Source: Actinernus sp. WN-2022 (Eukaryota; Cnidaria; Anthozoa; Actiniaria; Actinernidae). Taken from it: a stretch of 64,000 nucleotides of DNA. A program made the translations under genes and the position numbers. A model generated the notes under the pieces. That model had not been told where the DNA came from and did not search any database. It was given only the letters and a program-made list of their open reading frames with translations. Within the stretch, counting starts at the first letter, position 1. Each line of letters starts with the position of its first letter. Where the stretch lies: contig JAOWCC010001589.1 of assembly GCA_030867875.1 (NCBI GenBank), forward strand, positions 79,259,537 to 79,323,536, read 5' to 3'. Below are positions 12,801-27,800 of the stretch, piece by piece.

Positions 12801-15800
12801 ACTAACCAGAGCTAGCCCATAAAAGTAGAGTCTTAAGATTGTAAGTAGAGTTGGTGCGGAGTTCTCTGCGAGTAACGATTAAAGTGAACTTTATCTCGAC
12901 AAACGTCTTCTCTGACTCATTGAGTAACAATCCTGGTTCCTGCGGGAGCAAGACTTCTCGCGAAACAAAAGATTTTACATGAATGAAAATGTTACACAAA
13001 TGGATTACGATGTTTATTGTATTGTTTGTGCCCTTCTAATCCAATCAGACTATAGAGTAGTTACTGCATGATTAGAGTAAAGCCACATGTACAGTCATTT
13101 GGTCTGATGTAGAGAAAATATACCTTGTCACAGTATTTATCATGTGAAATCTACTCTTACCATAGCTAGTTTGTCTTTATCTGCGGGTCCTGAAATTGTG
13201 ACTCATTATTGACCAGTGCAACTAAAAATTGAGTGTTGTTGCCCAGAGTTAGTTTCAGAACTGCTTGCCAGCTGGTGACTTAACTTTTGACCTCTCTACC
13301 TTACATTACTTCTCCACTGTTTATTGGTTACACATTGTGTACTGTATCGTTTGTGTTTGTTACCATATCGGTAACCTATTGCTTGTTGTTTGTGAAGGAG
13401 ATCTAAACAGAAGTAACAGCTATTCAAACTAAAGCTCTTTCAGCTTCAATTCCGATTAGTAATAGAACTCAAGGCCCCATTTTATAACCTGGCAGTTTAT
13501 TAAGAGTCATTTTACATCTCAATTGTATTATAGAAAGTATAACAAGCTACTACATGTAAGCTTTTAAACAAGATATTTTTCATGTCAGTGCGAGCACTAG
13601 TAGTGTTGGTTGCGAAGATCTAAACACAGTCTATAATATTAAACCTTCTATTCAAGCTAAAGCTCTTCAAAATTCAACTCAGCCATTACTTCCACCTTGT
13701 AACACTGCCTTTAGTCATTCTTTTCTTTTTCTTCAGCCCTTCCATGTATGTCCCAAATTACTAAAATCAACAAGTTTAAAGAGTTATTACATAACTTTTT
13801 TTTCTTTTCAGAACCATATGCAACCAAATCCTACCACCACAGTTTTTGTTGGTAATATAACAGACAAGGCCTCTGATGCAATGATTAGACAAATATTAAT
13901 GGTAAGTTTTATATGATGTATCAGGGTTGTTGTCAGGATCTTGGGGTAAAATCAGACATACAGTACCACCCAGAAGTACCGTTAACACCAGCAGATAAGC
14001 CACACTCGCAGATAAGCTGCACCCCGAGTTTAGAAGCTCAAATTTTGGGGGGGAAAGTTTTGAAAGGAAAATCAAGATTAGAAAATCTTCATCACCTTCC
14101 TTACCCCATTGAACTTTCAACGAGATTACTCCATAGTTTTACCCATAATTTTAAATGTCTACTTGCCTACACATGTATATACAATAGAACTTTCCATAGC
14201 ATTTGCTTGACGGTACTTTTTAGTCCAAGGTCGATTGTTTGCTAAATGTAGTCCTGAATTTCATGTCAACAAAAACATGCTTGTGGGATCACGTTCATCA
14301 AAGCTTAGTAACCACATATTTTATTGAAGAGAGAAAACTGGACACTAGAATGCTGCCCGTGTGCACAGAACAAAGCACAGTGAGAAGTTTGCTATACGTG
14401 GGTATCACATCTACAAGGACATCTGGAAGTCATCTATCGAGGAGAAACTGATTGCTAGTTTTGCTCATAGAGAAATGGAAAATCAGTTCGACAAATTTAC
14501 TGTTAAAGTACCATGTGAGCGTGGAGGAACTACAGTACCGCCCAGAAACATATGTACATTTGTTCACGACGAAATTTTCGCAAGCAGATTGCATGCAGTG
14601 TTCGCAATCTGTTTGGGTTTTTTTTTTCCGAACTGTTCGCACATGCATCAAAGTGTGAGCTGGAGGGGAATGAACTTTGGCAAACTAGTCAAACTTCAAA
14701 ACAATAAAGTCAATCGTTCGAAATGGTAACTGTGTATCACCATGCAAAATTAATTTCTCTTAATGAGCTGTTCACGTGCGTGTAGTTTTGTGCGTGTATT
14801 ACACTCAAATGAGTGTAGTACACGCACAGAACTTTGCGCGCGTTACACACAAAAGATATTAATATACTTCTGAGAGGTACTGTAATCAATCAGAAATGGG
14901 AACAAATGGTGAAAATATTTGATGGTAAGGTCAGGTAAAGTAAGAAAACAAATGGAAAAAAGGTTCAAGACTCGGAGGTGAGTGTGTTTATATTCATAAC
15001 CCAGTGAGTGGCATTGGTGGCTGCACAATTGTCTGATCAAATATTCATCTGGGCCAAGACAGTTACCTTTCTCTGTCTCTCTCTGAATGCTTAAGTTGTG
15101 GAGAGGATCTGACAGAAGAGCATGTCACGAGCATGGATGCTGCAACAATGACTCAGTCTCTCACGCTGTCAGGTGTTTCTATCCCCTGAGTGTCCCGATT
15201 GCCAAGGGGGGGGCAGGCAATCTGCCTCCGATTTTGAACCTCTGGCAACAACCCTGTGTACAAAAGCTGTGCTCAACTGGGGTGGATCCAGGATTCTTTG
15301 TGGGGAGGGGATTTGATCATGGCAAATTCTTTGTTTTTCTTATACAAGGGAGGGAGAGGAGAGGGATTGACAGACCAGAGAAAGGGGGTTCAGTTGAAAC
15401 CCCATTATCCACCCCAGCTCAAGTACAGAAGCATTGCTTTGAACCTAAGTTAGATCACAATCTCTAGACATGTAACTCTAATATTTTTTCCACCAGAAAT
15501 GTGGAGTTGTGGTTAGCTGGAAGCGTGTCCAGGGAGCCAATGGCAAGTTACAAGGTACGGTATAACACATGCAAATGTATGTATCCTTGATATGTACAAC
15601 TACTTGTACAATGTACAATGTATGAACTTTATCAGAAATTTACATAAAGTCATGGTGGTATAGTGGTTTTGGCATCCACCTTATATGCCGAAGACCCAAG
15701 TTTGTAGTCCAGTCAAGGCAATAATTCTTCCCAGGGTGTAAAAACCTGGGTCTGTACATAGGGGACTGTGAATCCCACATAAAATGGTGGTCCAGTCTCC

Positions 15801-18800
15801 AAAAATAGGGATGCAATAGAACCACTGAGGATGTAAACAAATCTCTGGTGGTGACCACAAAATAATGAGGTCAACTTGACATTACATTTTAGAGCTGACC
15901 AGCAAATGAGACCTCAGCTGCCTATCTGTAACCACAATACCAACCACAGCTAGTTAGTTGATAGAATGTGACTGAACAAACTGGAAAACAATTCCCCATA
16001 AAACTACAAACCCCAATTCACAAAATTGTTGAAGGTACATGTACATGTATTTACATGATGTCAAGAGTTCAGTTCAAGACCTTTCCTTTATTTTCATTTT
16101 ACCACCAGCATTTGGTTTCTGTGAATATTCTGATCCAGAGGCGAGTTTACGAGCCATTCGACTCCTGCACAAACTACAAGTTGGAGACAAAAATCTTGTT
16201 GTAAGTATGTTTGACAACTTCTTTACAACAATATTCTCAATTTTTGCACTTCACTGGCTTAAAGCTGTTAACTAAAGGTATGTAAGACTATAACCATGTA
16301 AGTTTACAAGTTGCTGTAAGTCTAAAAAACTGTGATAAACAAATTCCTCAATATTTCCATTGAAGTAGTAATAAGCTTCATACATGTATTTGACGAAGCA
16401 GTTTTCCTGAAGACCATATTCTTCAACAAGACAAGAAACTACTGCTCTCACAAGTAAGTACTGTAGCTATACACATGTAGCAAGAGAGGATGCAAGGGAA
16501 ATAATGTCCATACATAGTGAAGATCAAACAGAGAAACCAGATGAATTAATAAGTAAATTATGTTATTTCATGACCAGGTAAAAGTTGATGCCAAGACCAA
16601 AACACTTCTAGAGGAATACAAAGCAAAGAAAAAGGAAGAGAGGAAGAGAGCAGGACAAGTAAGGATTGGTAGCGTACTGCTGCTACATAGAGCATATGTT
16701 GTATGAGTACATTGTAGGACAAAGTATGGCATGTCCATAGCATTACTGTAACTATACTTGTGTGTAACTTACCGTATTCACTCACGCATAAGCTGCACTC
16801 GCAGATAAGCAGCACCCCAAGTTTAGAAGCTTGATTCAGGGAAAAAAAGTTTTTTTGAAGAATATCAAATGTACATTGACATTGTATAAACCTTCATCGG
16901 ACTTTCAAACTGGAGAAAACTCCAAAGTTATACCTGTAATTTCAGCTCTGAAATAGTATAAACTTCATGTCTACATACTTAGATATATGATTTATCTTTC
17001 CATAGTGTTTGTTTACCGGGATCTGTTCATTCAGGTCACCTTTTGGATCGAATTTTACATGTCAACGAAGCGTGCTCACGTTCGTCCATAGCTTAGTAAC
17101 CAGGCACCTGTTGGAAGAGAGAGAACTTCATCTATTGGAGAAAAACGTGTTACTCAAAGAGAGGTGGAAGATCTGTTCGACAAATTTGCAGTTAAAGTGC
17201 AAAGCTGCAAAGCTGCAAAGAAACAGGAACAAATATTCACAACATAAACGGCCAGTGCTTACTTTCTTTTGGTTTGTTGTAGTATTTATTAGTATAGCTT
17301 AGAATTTCTTTTAAATGTTAATTTATGGAAATTTCCAGACCTTATGTTCCGTAGATGTTCTCGCAGATAAGCCGCACCCCCGATTTTAAACGAAGATTTT
17401 GGGTAAAAAGGTGCAGCTTATGCATGAGTGAATACGGTACTGTGCCGTAACTCTGTATTGGATCAGCAGGACAAAAACAATAGGGAAACCATTTTAAAGT
17501 TACGGCATGCCATACGGTAACTGTGCCTTAACTTGCCCACTCATGAAATCTGCTCTATGGGTGGAATATTTTGTTACATTGTAGATGAGAATTGTGCTGA
17601 AGCATCTCTAACGCAGGGTGCATATGCCTCCTACTAGATACTCTGGAAAGTCCTGGATTTTTTTCTTCCTGGACAGTCCTTGAAAGTCATGGAAAATAAA
17701 ACTAACTCCTGGAAAACTGAAATCATGATGATTAAAGAGTGTTTTCTTTAATTGAACATGCCTTTGAAATCAGATTTAATCAAATTAATTTTGTGTGAAG
17801 TAATTTTTTTGTGATTTCAAAATACTCCTGGAAAAAGTCTGATAAAAGTCCTGGAAATTAAGTCCTGGATTTCTTAAGGTATGAAAGTGTACAAACTCTG
17901 TTAACAACACCAGAGAGTCACCTTTGGTATAGTGAATGTTTCACTGCATGTAGTTACATGTATTGTGCATTTCACTGTGGAAAAGAACAAAATAATGGGA
18001 CCAGGCACCCCCTTGTTCTAATAACAGCAACAACAACTTTTATTTGTACTTAAGTTACATAATTATTTAGGAAGAAGGAAGAAACAGGTATACATCGTAG
18101 GTAGATTGTCCCAAATTGTCTCGAAACCTCAACTCCATGTTTGCTTGCTGATGATACTAATATCACAATATGTGGCTCAAATAAAACTGATGTAGAAACA
18201 AGGGCGCGCAAACCATGAACTAGTAAGAATCAACAATTGGCTTAAGGCCAACAAGTTACACCTGAACGTTGCTAAAATGGAATTCATGCTGGTTGGCACC
18301 AGACAACGTTTAGCTAACTTAGAAGAAATGCCCTTTTTAAGAATCGGCGACCAAGAAATAAAGAGAGTCACACACAGCAAAACACTTGGAGTTAATGAGA
18401 ATCTCAGTTGGGATGAACACATCGAGTATATCTCCAAAAAAGTAGTCTCAGGTCTACATGTAGGTGCAATAAAAAGGATAAGGCCTTTCGTGTCCCAAGA
18501 CACATTGATAAAAAAGTATATAATTCAATTGTCCAGACACATATGGATTATTGTTGTGAAGTCTGGGACTCCTTTGGGAAGGTCTTATCCAACAAATTAC
18601 AAAAGTTTGAAAACAGGGCTGCAAGACTAATTCTTAGTACTGATCATAATACCAGCTCTGTCCTAGTCCTGAGATTGCTGGATTGGAAAAAAACTAGATG
18701 AAAGGAGAGCTGAGCGTAAATCAATCATTATGCACAAAGTTCAGCATAATAATACACCAGCGAGTCTGACAGAATTATTTGAGAGAGACAGAACTCTACC

Positions 18801-21800
18801 AATTCTAACCTACATGTAAGAGGAGCAAGCACAATGTTTTGTATTCCTCGACCTAATACTGAATCTTTAAAAAACAGTTTCAGTTATAATGGTGCTAAAG
18901 CATGGAACAATTTACCACAAAACCTACCTCAAATCGAGTCCCTTGTCTCCTTTAAAAATCAGATCAAGGCTATCACTCTTCTTAATGACGCATAGTTAAT
19001 TAACTATATCAATTAGCATATATTAATTATACTAAATATATTAGTTATCTATACTTATTTAAGCACTTTGATCAAATATGGACAATTTTAATTTCAACTG
19101 TAGTTTTATTGGAATAGTTTTAATACACTTAGCTGATGTCATTTTAAAATAACTTAATTAGCTTTTCTTTTCTTTCCATTTATAGTTATATTGTAAGGTT
19201 AAAACACGGCTTTTATGAAAATCAGTTTAATGACTGTTAGAATATCTTCCGTGCATAAATAAAGTAGTGATTGATTGATTGATGGAAAGTGCCAAAATTA
19301 AGTACAGATCATGTGAAAATAACCATAGGGCTAGTCTAAGTCAGATGACACTATTTGCAAACTGATAGTTAACGTAATAATAGGGTCAGTTACAACATTG
19401 GACGGGTAGGATTCATGAATAAAACACTGAGTTATTATACAAAGCAAATATGACACTAAAGTAATATATATAACATGCTAAACATTGATGCTAAACCTAC
19501 AATATAGCTATAAGTAAATATTGCTGCAGATAAATAAAGAACATACAGTAAATACATTGCATGTTTAAGTATATGTATATAGTAAATACAAACAACCCTC
19601 AGAGTATGGCTATGTATACCTAGCTGTGGATAAACACGGAAGTGAGGCAATTCCGTGCAACATGCAGATTTGTTTTGTTTTGTAAAGAAATCAGCACATT
19701 GTCCAAAATCACCTCACTGCCATGTTTATCCACAGGGTAGCCGTCAAGATAGTAGGGACCTTATGCAACCAGGACAGCAACGTCTAGGACGACGGCATAA
19801 AACAATACCCTTAATTACAAAATTCAATAACTGCACGTGAAAATGCATGCAGTCGTCTTCATTTCAACCGTTGTTTGGAAAAACACAATGTCAAAACCCC
19901 AAAGTTTACGTTTACAAGAGAATGCAAACGTAAGAAAGTACCGTATTTACCCGTGTATAAGCCGCACCCCAAGTTTTGAAGCTTGAATTTAGGAAAACAA
20001 CTTTTTTTGAAAAATACAAAAAATAATTAGAAAATCTTTTGTTGGAGTTCATAAACACTCGTACTTGAAGCAAAACTTCATCAGATTGTCATAAATAAAT
20101 AATCACAACTTTAATTCGATCGAATATGGTTCAACTTGCCTTGTCATTTCTTGTGTATATTTTAACCTGCAGTCTTTAAATCACTCCAGAATTCTTCCGC
20201 ATTTATTCTCCAATTAACTAACAACAATTCCAAGGAACCGCTTTCCTTTAATCGCTAGAGCAAGAAAGGTTTTCTGGCGAAACAATACTTGCACGAGTAG
20301 GTCAGGTCCGCCATCTTGGATTTTCATTAACTAGTGTCAATCTCCCACGTGTAAAATTGCGAAGAATACCTGGTTGTTTAGATGCATGCTTTGACAACCG
20401 CTGCGAATCAGCCTGTTTTGGAAGGTAAATAAGCTTAATCACGGTTAAATATTCACGAAATTCTAATATATTTGGTCTAAGGTGGGTCTTGGAAGAGTTT
20501 TTGCTTTAACTCTTTGAAAGTGCGTGTTTTTTTCACAATGATTATGCTTAAATTGCTATATTACACGATCGGATGCGATTTGAACCTGATTGTAATATAT
20601 GCACCGTCGCATAATAAAAGCTTCATTCAGGTTCATGATACATGTATGTAAATATATGTTAATGTTGGGTCTCCTTTCTAGGTGTTCCCGTAGATAAGCC
20701 GCACCCCCGATTTTGAACAAAAATTTTGGGTGAAAAGGTGCGCCTTATACATGGGTAAATACGGTAAATCACTCCGTTTTTCGTTCGGCATGAGCAAAAC
20801 TTTATGCTTATCATATTTTTCGAAGACCTGGATGTGAAACGTAATTATAAGCGAATAAAGGAACTAATAAACGCCATATTGTGGGAGAAAACACTTTTCT
20901 ACCTCCCGTCGTCACTGCCGTTGCCGTCCTAGTTGCGTGAGGTCCCTCTTATGTACTTGTAGTGCCATGATTGTAATGATTTATGTCATCCTTATTTAGA
21001 AAGAAGATGGGGAGGCTGATGACGATGAAGAAGATTTGGATGATGAAACATTGGTAAGTCTAGCTATAATGTATCTGCAGTTGTGATGAAACTAAGAAAA
21101 TTCACTGTTATTTCCAATAATGTGTTCTGTTTTAGAGTGGTTTTCAGTTGAGTAATGTAAAACCAAAACCAAAGTAATCACGGAACCAATCATGGGAGGA
21201 ATAATCAAAGGGCTGTGTGCAACGGGCTGTGTAAGTGATTCTGATCACATTCTAATTTGCATTCAAATATTATTGGGTATTCACAACTCTGCATTGTTGA
21301 AGTTTTGAGTTTTGCACCTTCTCGTGGTATTCATAAATATTTAACTTCCGAATGAGACTAACCCTGTATAAATGCATCTAGTTATTGCATTCAGCAGTAA
21401 TTTTTGGATACAAAACTGGACTATTCTTTGATTACTAAGGGAGAAGTTAGAATGTGATCAGGAGTCACTTATGCCCTTGTTGCACACAGCCCTTCAATTA
21501 TTATAAATACAATGAGCCAATAACAAACTGAAATCATTTGCGATTGAATTAATTAATTAATTAAAGCAACCAAAAGGAAAAGGAAATGCAGTCATGGATA
21601 ACTGAAATGAATATTGATTGCGTGTGACCTAAACAATGTTTGGTTTTGGTTTAGAACTTGATTAACTGTTACAAAACATTTTTCACATCCAATAGAAAAG
21701 TTGAGCCAATGCAAAACCAAAGCAATCACTTGTTACTTTATTTTCAACACTTAATCGAAAACTGCTCTATATTGTACAGATCTTAAAATGCCATTGCCAT

Positions 21801-24800
21801 CGTTCTCCCTTTTAAAGTCTTTGCACATGGTAGCAGGGCTGTCCTTGAGTTTCAAGTTGTTGGACAACTGAAAAATAGCTAGTTTTTGTTGTGCCATAAG
21901 CTACAGCTCTGCTACAGCTCTGGCTATAAGTTTGATATTAAGAAGCAGACAATCATCATCACAGTTGCTGCCGATAATTGCCAGTAGCTGGTTTCTAATG
22001 ACAGCCTTGCTGTAGCATTCCTGAGCATTATCGTAAGGCTTGTATTGATTTCAAACCCAAGTTAATAAGCTACACTTTATATGGCTTTTATCTCATGTTC
22101 AGGCTGAGGATCATAGGTGTAAAAAAGCTCTAGATAGCTTACTGAATGACAATGCTGATACACTGAGTGGAAAATTTGAAAGTTCATGTAAGTACAACAT
22201 TATTACAACCGTAATACATTACTTCACTTACTATATTTGTAGAAAAGAAAACCGCAAACTTATAAACCATGGTATTATTGTGTTATTTTTGCTCTCAGGT
22301 GTTCATTTTCAGCCAGCAGTACTGCCAGCTACTTTACTTGGAGCCTTCTTTGAGCTGTCTACTTTAATAGACCCTTTTCTATTGTCCCATTTCAGATCAC
22401 ATTACCATCATTCTCTTGTGTACTGTTTCCTTCAGTTGTTAATGTGTGAGAAATTGGGTTGATATGGAAGTTTCTGAAGAATGAACCTTTTCCCAATGGC
22501 TTTGGGTCTATTATTTTTAAAACCTCTGCTATCTAATTAATTTCTAAGTGAAATATGTTAAAATATTCAGTTTATAGAATGCTTTTCAAGCTGGATTGTC
22601 AAACTGTGTCTTAGGTGCTGGCCACAGCCAATCGTTGATATTCTCCAGACATTAACAGTAGACAGTGAAATAGTAAAAGTACATGGTACCAACATTTAAG
22701 AAGCTTGTGCATCAGAGTAGCCCACTTCCAAGATATTCATCACTTCCTACATGTACATACAAAGGAATCAATATGAGGCTCTGTGTATAATGCTCAGTCA
22801 TTCGTTACAAACTACAGAAGTGCTGTAGTCTTGTCACGAACGACTGAACATTATGCACAGAGCCTCATATTTATTCCTTTGTATGTAGGAAGTGAGGCAT
22901 ATCTCGGAAGTGGGCTATTGGGTAGTTAGCAAAAAAAGCACATTGCTGGTCCGATCTTATTGATTCCAAACCAATGTTATCGTAGGTACCCGTGGATCTA
23001 TTTTAATGTAAATAATTGTATTTTGTGTAATATAAAATAAATGTAAATCCCACTTCTTTATTTCTAACAACCATTTCTATATTCCAATTCCCAGACAATG
23101 AAATTTTGAGACCTTCACATAGCGGAAAGGAGGTGAGTTTGACATTGTTTAAATCCCTTATCAACTTATCAGTTGAAAACCCGACCCCCCCTCCCCCTGG
23201 GACAGTATGCAGTCAAGTGGAACCAATTCCCCACCTCTAGAACAATTTTCTTTCTTGTCTTACATGTATGTATTTTTATAGCACTAAAACTAACATGAAT
23301 ATGTTATGTGAGGCTTGATTGTTGAAAGGTATGGTGTTTAATGAAATCAGTAGAACACAAAATACTGGTATAGTACATGAAGTCTGTGAACAGGCTTGTT
23401 CGCAGGAACCGTGCTAGAGTCTAGAGCCTGAACTTGGGATAACAACTTATTTATTTGATTCCAATATGGCGGACCCAACAACTACAACACAGGGGGCCCA
23501 ATACATATATTGGTGCAGGCGACCGCTGACCAACATGACCAACACTAGCAGAGGTTCTTTTCTCTTACCCTCTCTCTAGCTCCACTAACGAGGGAGAAAA
23601 GAACCTCTGCCATGATCTGAATGGTTTTCTGTTGAGCATGCGCCACGGTATCTGGATTTACATTGGCTGAGAAAAACAAGACTGTAAACATTGTAGATTT
23701 CGTATTGTTAACGGCAAGAGAAGGCGTGGGAAAAATAAAATAAATTTACTTTGTCGAGAGTGATGTTGCTTTCCTTGAGGTTTGACACAGCTGCTTTTAA
23801 TGCTACTTCGAACTTGCTCACGCTCATGTTCACTCCAAAAACAGATGCCATCTTGAAACTGCAGACTCTAGACTGGGCAGTGTTTTAATAGTATCAACAA
23901 GTCATGTGACTTACCTCCAAAAACTTGGAGCCGTCGAGATCTAAAGAACCGTTCGGATCGTGGCACTGGTTCTTTTCTCCCTCGTTAGTGGAGTTGGAGA
24001 GAGGGTAAAAGAAAAGAACCTCTGCTAGCAGGGTTGTTTGCAGGCTAGCTTGGATGGGTATTGAAAGACTGTTCAACTAGTTTGCTTGCAGGTGGGGCAG
24101 AACTCACTTCCCCTCAGGCTGCTATCCTCCTGTAATCTAACATGCTGAAAGTGTCCAGAACCACTCTCTTTTGCAATCCTGGATTGTCACATGCAATCAT
24201 TGTACTTACTTCATCTGGTGTACGGCACAAACAGTACAGCTGGAATTTTTGAGCAAGCCACGTTGGAACTTTGAGGGTCCAGTTGCTGAAAAAAAAACTG
24301 TATTTTGCCATGGCATATGGCATTTTTGTATAGAAATGGGGGAAACATCTTACCTGACGATTGCCACCACAGATGAACTGGGCTCCAGTCAAATCCCCAA
24401 CCCTCCCATGAACTGTGAAATTACATGTACTTGAAGCAGTCAAGTAAAATCCTTGACCACCTGGGCCCACAAAAACTGGCCAATCACCATCATTCCCCCA
24501 CCTATCCCGGGGGGGGGGTTTCATTTGATAAGTGCATTACCCTTTTCATTTATTCAGTGTTCTAGATAGGCCTGAACAAATAACCACTCTGCTATTTCCT
24601 TCATATGAGTGCCCTTTCATTTATCATACATGTAGCACCCATTTTATATGAAGTATTTAATGGTTTGTCACCTAAACATTTAAGGCCCATACCACTGGTA
24701 TATGGTCAGCTACATGTACCCTTTCATGCTGTACCTTTTTTGCAGTTCCAATCTGTTGATTTTGTCCATTCTTTAGGAGAATCTAGAAGGTCTCGACATG

Positions 24801-27800
24801 GATAATGCTAAGAAATCCCTCGTCTCAAGGGAAATCAGGAGCTTTAGAGATTCTTACAGAGTAAGTATCAATTAAGATATTAATAGTTTAAAAGTCTTAG
24901 TTGTTGACATTTTCATGATAAAACATGACAATGTAATATGTGTAGTATGTAAAGTAGTATTATATAGAATAGTATTATGTATTATATATTATATTATATA
25001 GCTGAAATTATATCAAATGTGTAATGACATTCATATATAAAGATCTGATGAAGTAGATAATTATGTTAATTCATGCATGTGTGAATATTTTAACCATTGG
25101 CATTATTCACTTTTGAGCTACATTCTTAGTCTAGTTTCATTCTACTTCACATCATGAAAGGCTTACAAACATCCTCTGAAGACCCCTGACCATCATTTTC
25201 TTTGGTTCTGTGTTTGTTCCAAGCCAAGCCAAACTATTTTATTTCAAAACCTTGTATGATGTGAAGATGTGAACAAGAACCAGACTACATTATTTTGTAA
25301 GTTCCCCTCTGTATTAGGGACCTTAGGCAATCAGGGCCCGGTTGTTCAAAGCCTGATTAGGCTAATGCAGGATTAAGGGCAAACTTTAGTTCAATTTGCT
25401 AACTTGTGAACTATGTATTTGAGGTTAAAAACTTATTCATAGAGGAGAAACAACAAGTATGTTTCTACTTGTCTTGCTAGATTTGGAAACAAATGCCATC
25501 TACGAAGAGAACCAAAACAATGGGTTAATACTTAATCCAGGATTAGCGTTAATCAGGCTTTGAACAACTGGGCCCAGGATGGTAACGTCTAGTACAATGG
25601 CATAAAGCAATAGTCTTAATTACAAAATACAATAACTGCATGCGGAAATGCATACAGTCACACACATTTTGACCGTTCTCTGCAAAAGCACAACATGAAA
25701 ACTCCAAATTTGATGCTTAAAAGAGAATGTGAATATAAGAAAGTTTGGCTTGAACAGAACTATGTGTGCATCATGTTAATTTTGTCAAATCTGGATGTCA
25801 AAGGTGATAACAAGCAGATAGACGAAGCAACGAACAGCTAATTTCATGGGAAAACACTTAAACCCCATTGTCACAGCTGTTGCCATCCTCAGTGCATAAG
25901 GTCCCTATTTATTCCTGAATGAACTCTTAACTAGCTGTGTTATTGACACACATTACTGCAGTTGTTTGGTGGGTTGGATGAGATTCCTGTAAACCATTAT
26001 CAACCATCTTTTGTGATTGTAGGCTGAAGAGTGGTAAGTCAGTTTACTGCATGTGTATACATGATTATTACTTTAACTATATAATTTCCCCATAAACAAT
26101 AATGATTGGTTCTCATAAGATAATCAGGGTTTAATCTAGAGTGCCTATCTGAAATTTTAGGGGGCACTTTCTTAGGATAAGGGGCCAAGATACATGTACA
26201 CTTGAAAACCAGAACAATCTTGAAAGTTCTTTTAATTGAGTCTATCAATAATTACATGTATATTTACTTTAACAAAGAGACATTGCAAACAAACACTATG
26301 AAAACGTTGCTTTTATGGTTTTCCTGTTTATAGGCCACAGGGTCTTCCCCAGTGTGTGAATTGCCTGGCGATTTTTAAATGAGTTTGGCATTATAGATAA
26401 TGATCAATGCAAATTTTAGTTCTTTGAATAATATTTAAATGTTTTCAAGCACTTAAAGAATTAAGTAAAATGTAAGGCACATGGTCATTTGTAAAATTTT
26501 AGTGCACCACTTTTGATGTACTAATATTTTTGGAATTGTGTGAATCCTGGCGTGCTCTAGATTAAGCCCTGGATAATTCCAATTCACTCATCCTAGTTAT
26601 AGAACAACAATAACCCCAAGATGATGTCGCATTCTGAGCAATAATAACAGTTTTTGCATTGTCCAAAACTATTGATAATCCACTAGAGGTGCATGTGTGT
26701 GTCACAATGGGTTAGTGCATGGCACATTGAGTATGCGGTACCGAGTTTGATTCCTGCTGCGAACTAGGACATCTGTACCAACTCTTCTCTGATCCGAATA
26801 GCTTGTATAGCGTTGAATTCCTATAAAGACCCTGTGTCCGAGCCCATGAATCATTGTGCAAAACGTTTTGATTAGTTTGTTTGTCAACGACCGCCTGGCT
26901 AAGTTCAAGTTCAAGTTTATTAATTTACTCAACAACTACATATTTGTGATAGGAATATAAATTGAAATAATAATAATTGGAAAAAAGATTGACATTAAGC
27001 TTACAATAAATAGTCTTTGATGAGTGAGGGATTCTCTAATAGCAAAAGCTAATCGAGAGAGAATCCCTCAGTACCTTGATTATTCTAGTTTTAAATGACA
27101 GTCTTTAAATGGAGTATGATATTGCTGCTATATAATAAAAGTAAGAAAATAGATGGCAGGAAAAAATAACTAGCTTTTAGTCTAACTCAAATGCTCTTGA
27201 TTGTTTATTGATTTAATAAAAGAAGTACATGCATTTCATAATTTCTAGCAGATTAAAGGCACGATCGAGCCCATGAATTATCGTCAGATGTTTCGAATAT
27301 AATTTGAACGTACTCGGTAGGGAGTCTTTAGATTCAAGTACGAGTGTGACTTTTTTTAACAATTGAAGAGCAAACACATACATGTACTTTTGGTAGCTTG
27401 TTTTCATGTCACCAGCATTGTTTAGCTGTATTTGAAGATCTCTACTTTCCTTGCGAATGAAATATTTTGAGTGCAAATGTCGTACTTGCACTCGAGTCAC
27501 TTGATACTGCGGTTGTATTTTTGGAAGCTGGACTAACTGGACATAAAAACGGTGAAGGGCATACCATGGTTCCAAATGTTTTCTCCATAGATCTAAAGTT
27601 TCACAACATATTGTGGATAACACTTCTGGAGGTGTGCGAAACTATTAAGCTTCTGTGCTGCCTTCGTTGCTTTGTCTTTCCAACGAAGCCGGCTGGTCCT
27701 TAGAGCAGCAAATCCCCGTGAAACTCGCCTACATTGTACATGTACAGAAAGCAAATGGTGGACTGCTGAAGGATTATTAGTTGAGTTGCTTCCCTCTGCA

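Noticed and set aside
15640..15720. Functional tRNA gene
   Set aside because: Good A-box but a poor B-box and no convincing cloverleaf. Treated as SINE debris.
18177..18503. Minus-strand ORF of 108 codons
   Set aside because: Shadow of the plus-strand LINE RT fragment.
26024..26036. Possible 11-bp RBM25 microexon (GCTGAAGAGTG before GTAAGT)
   Set aside because: Including it breaks the frame into exon 12, whereas exon 11 to exon 12 joins directly in phase 0.
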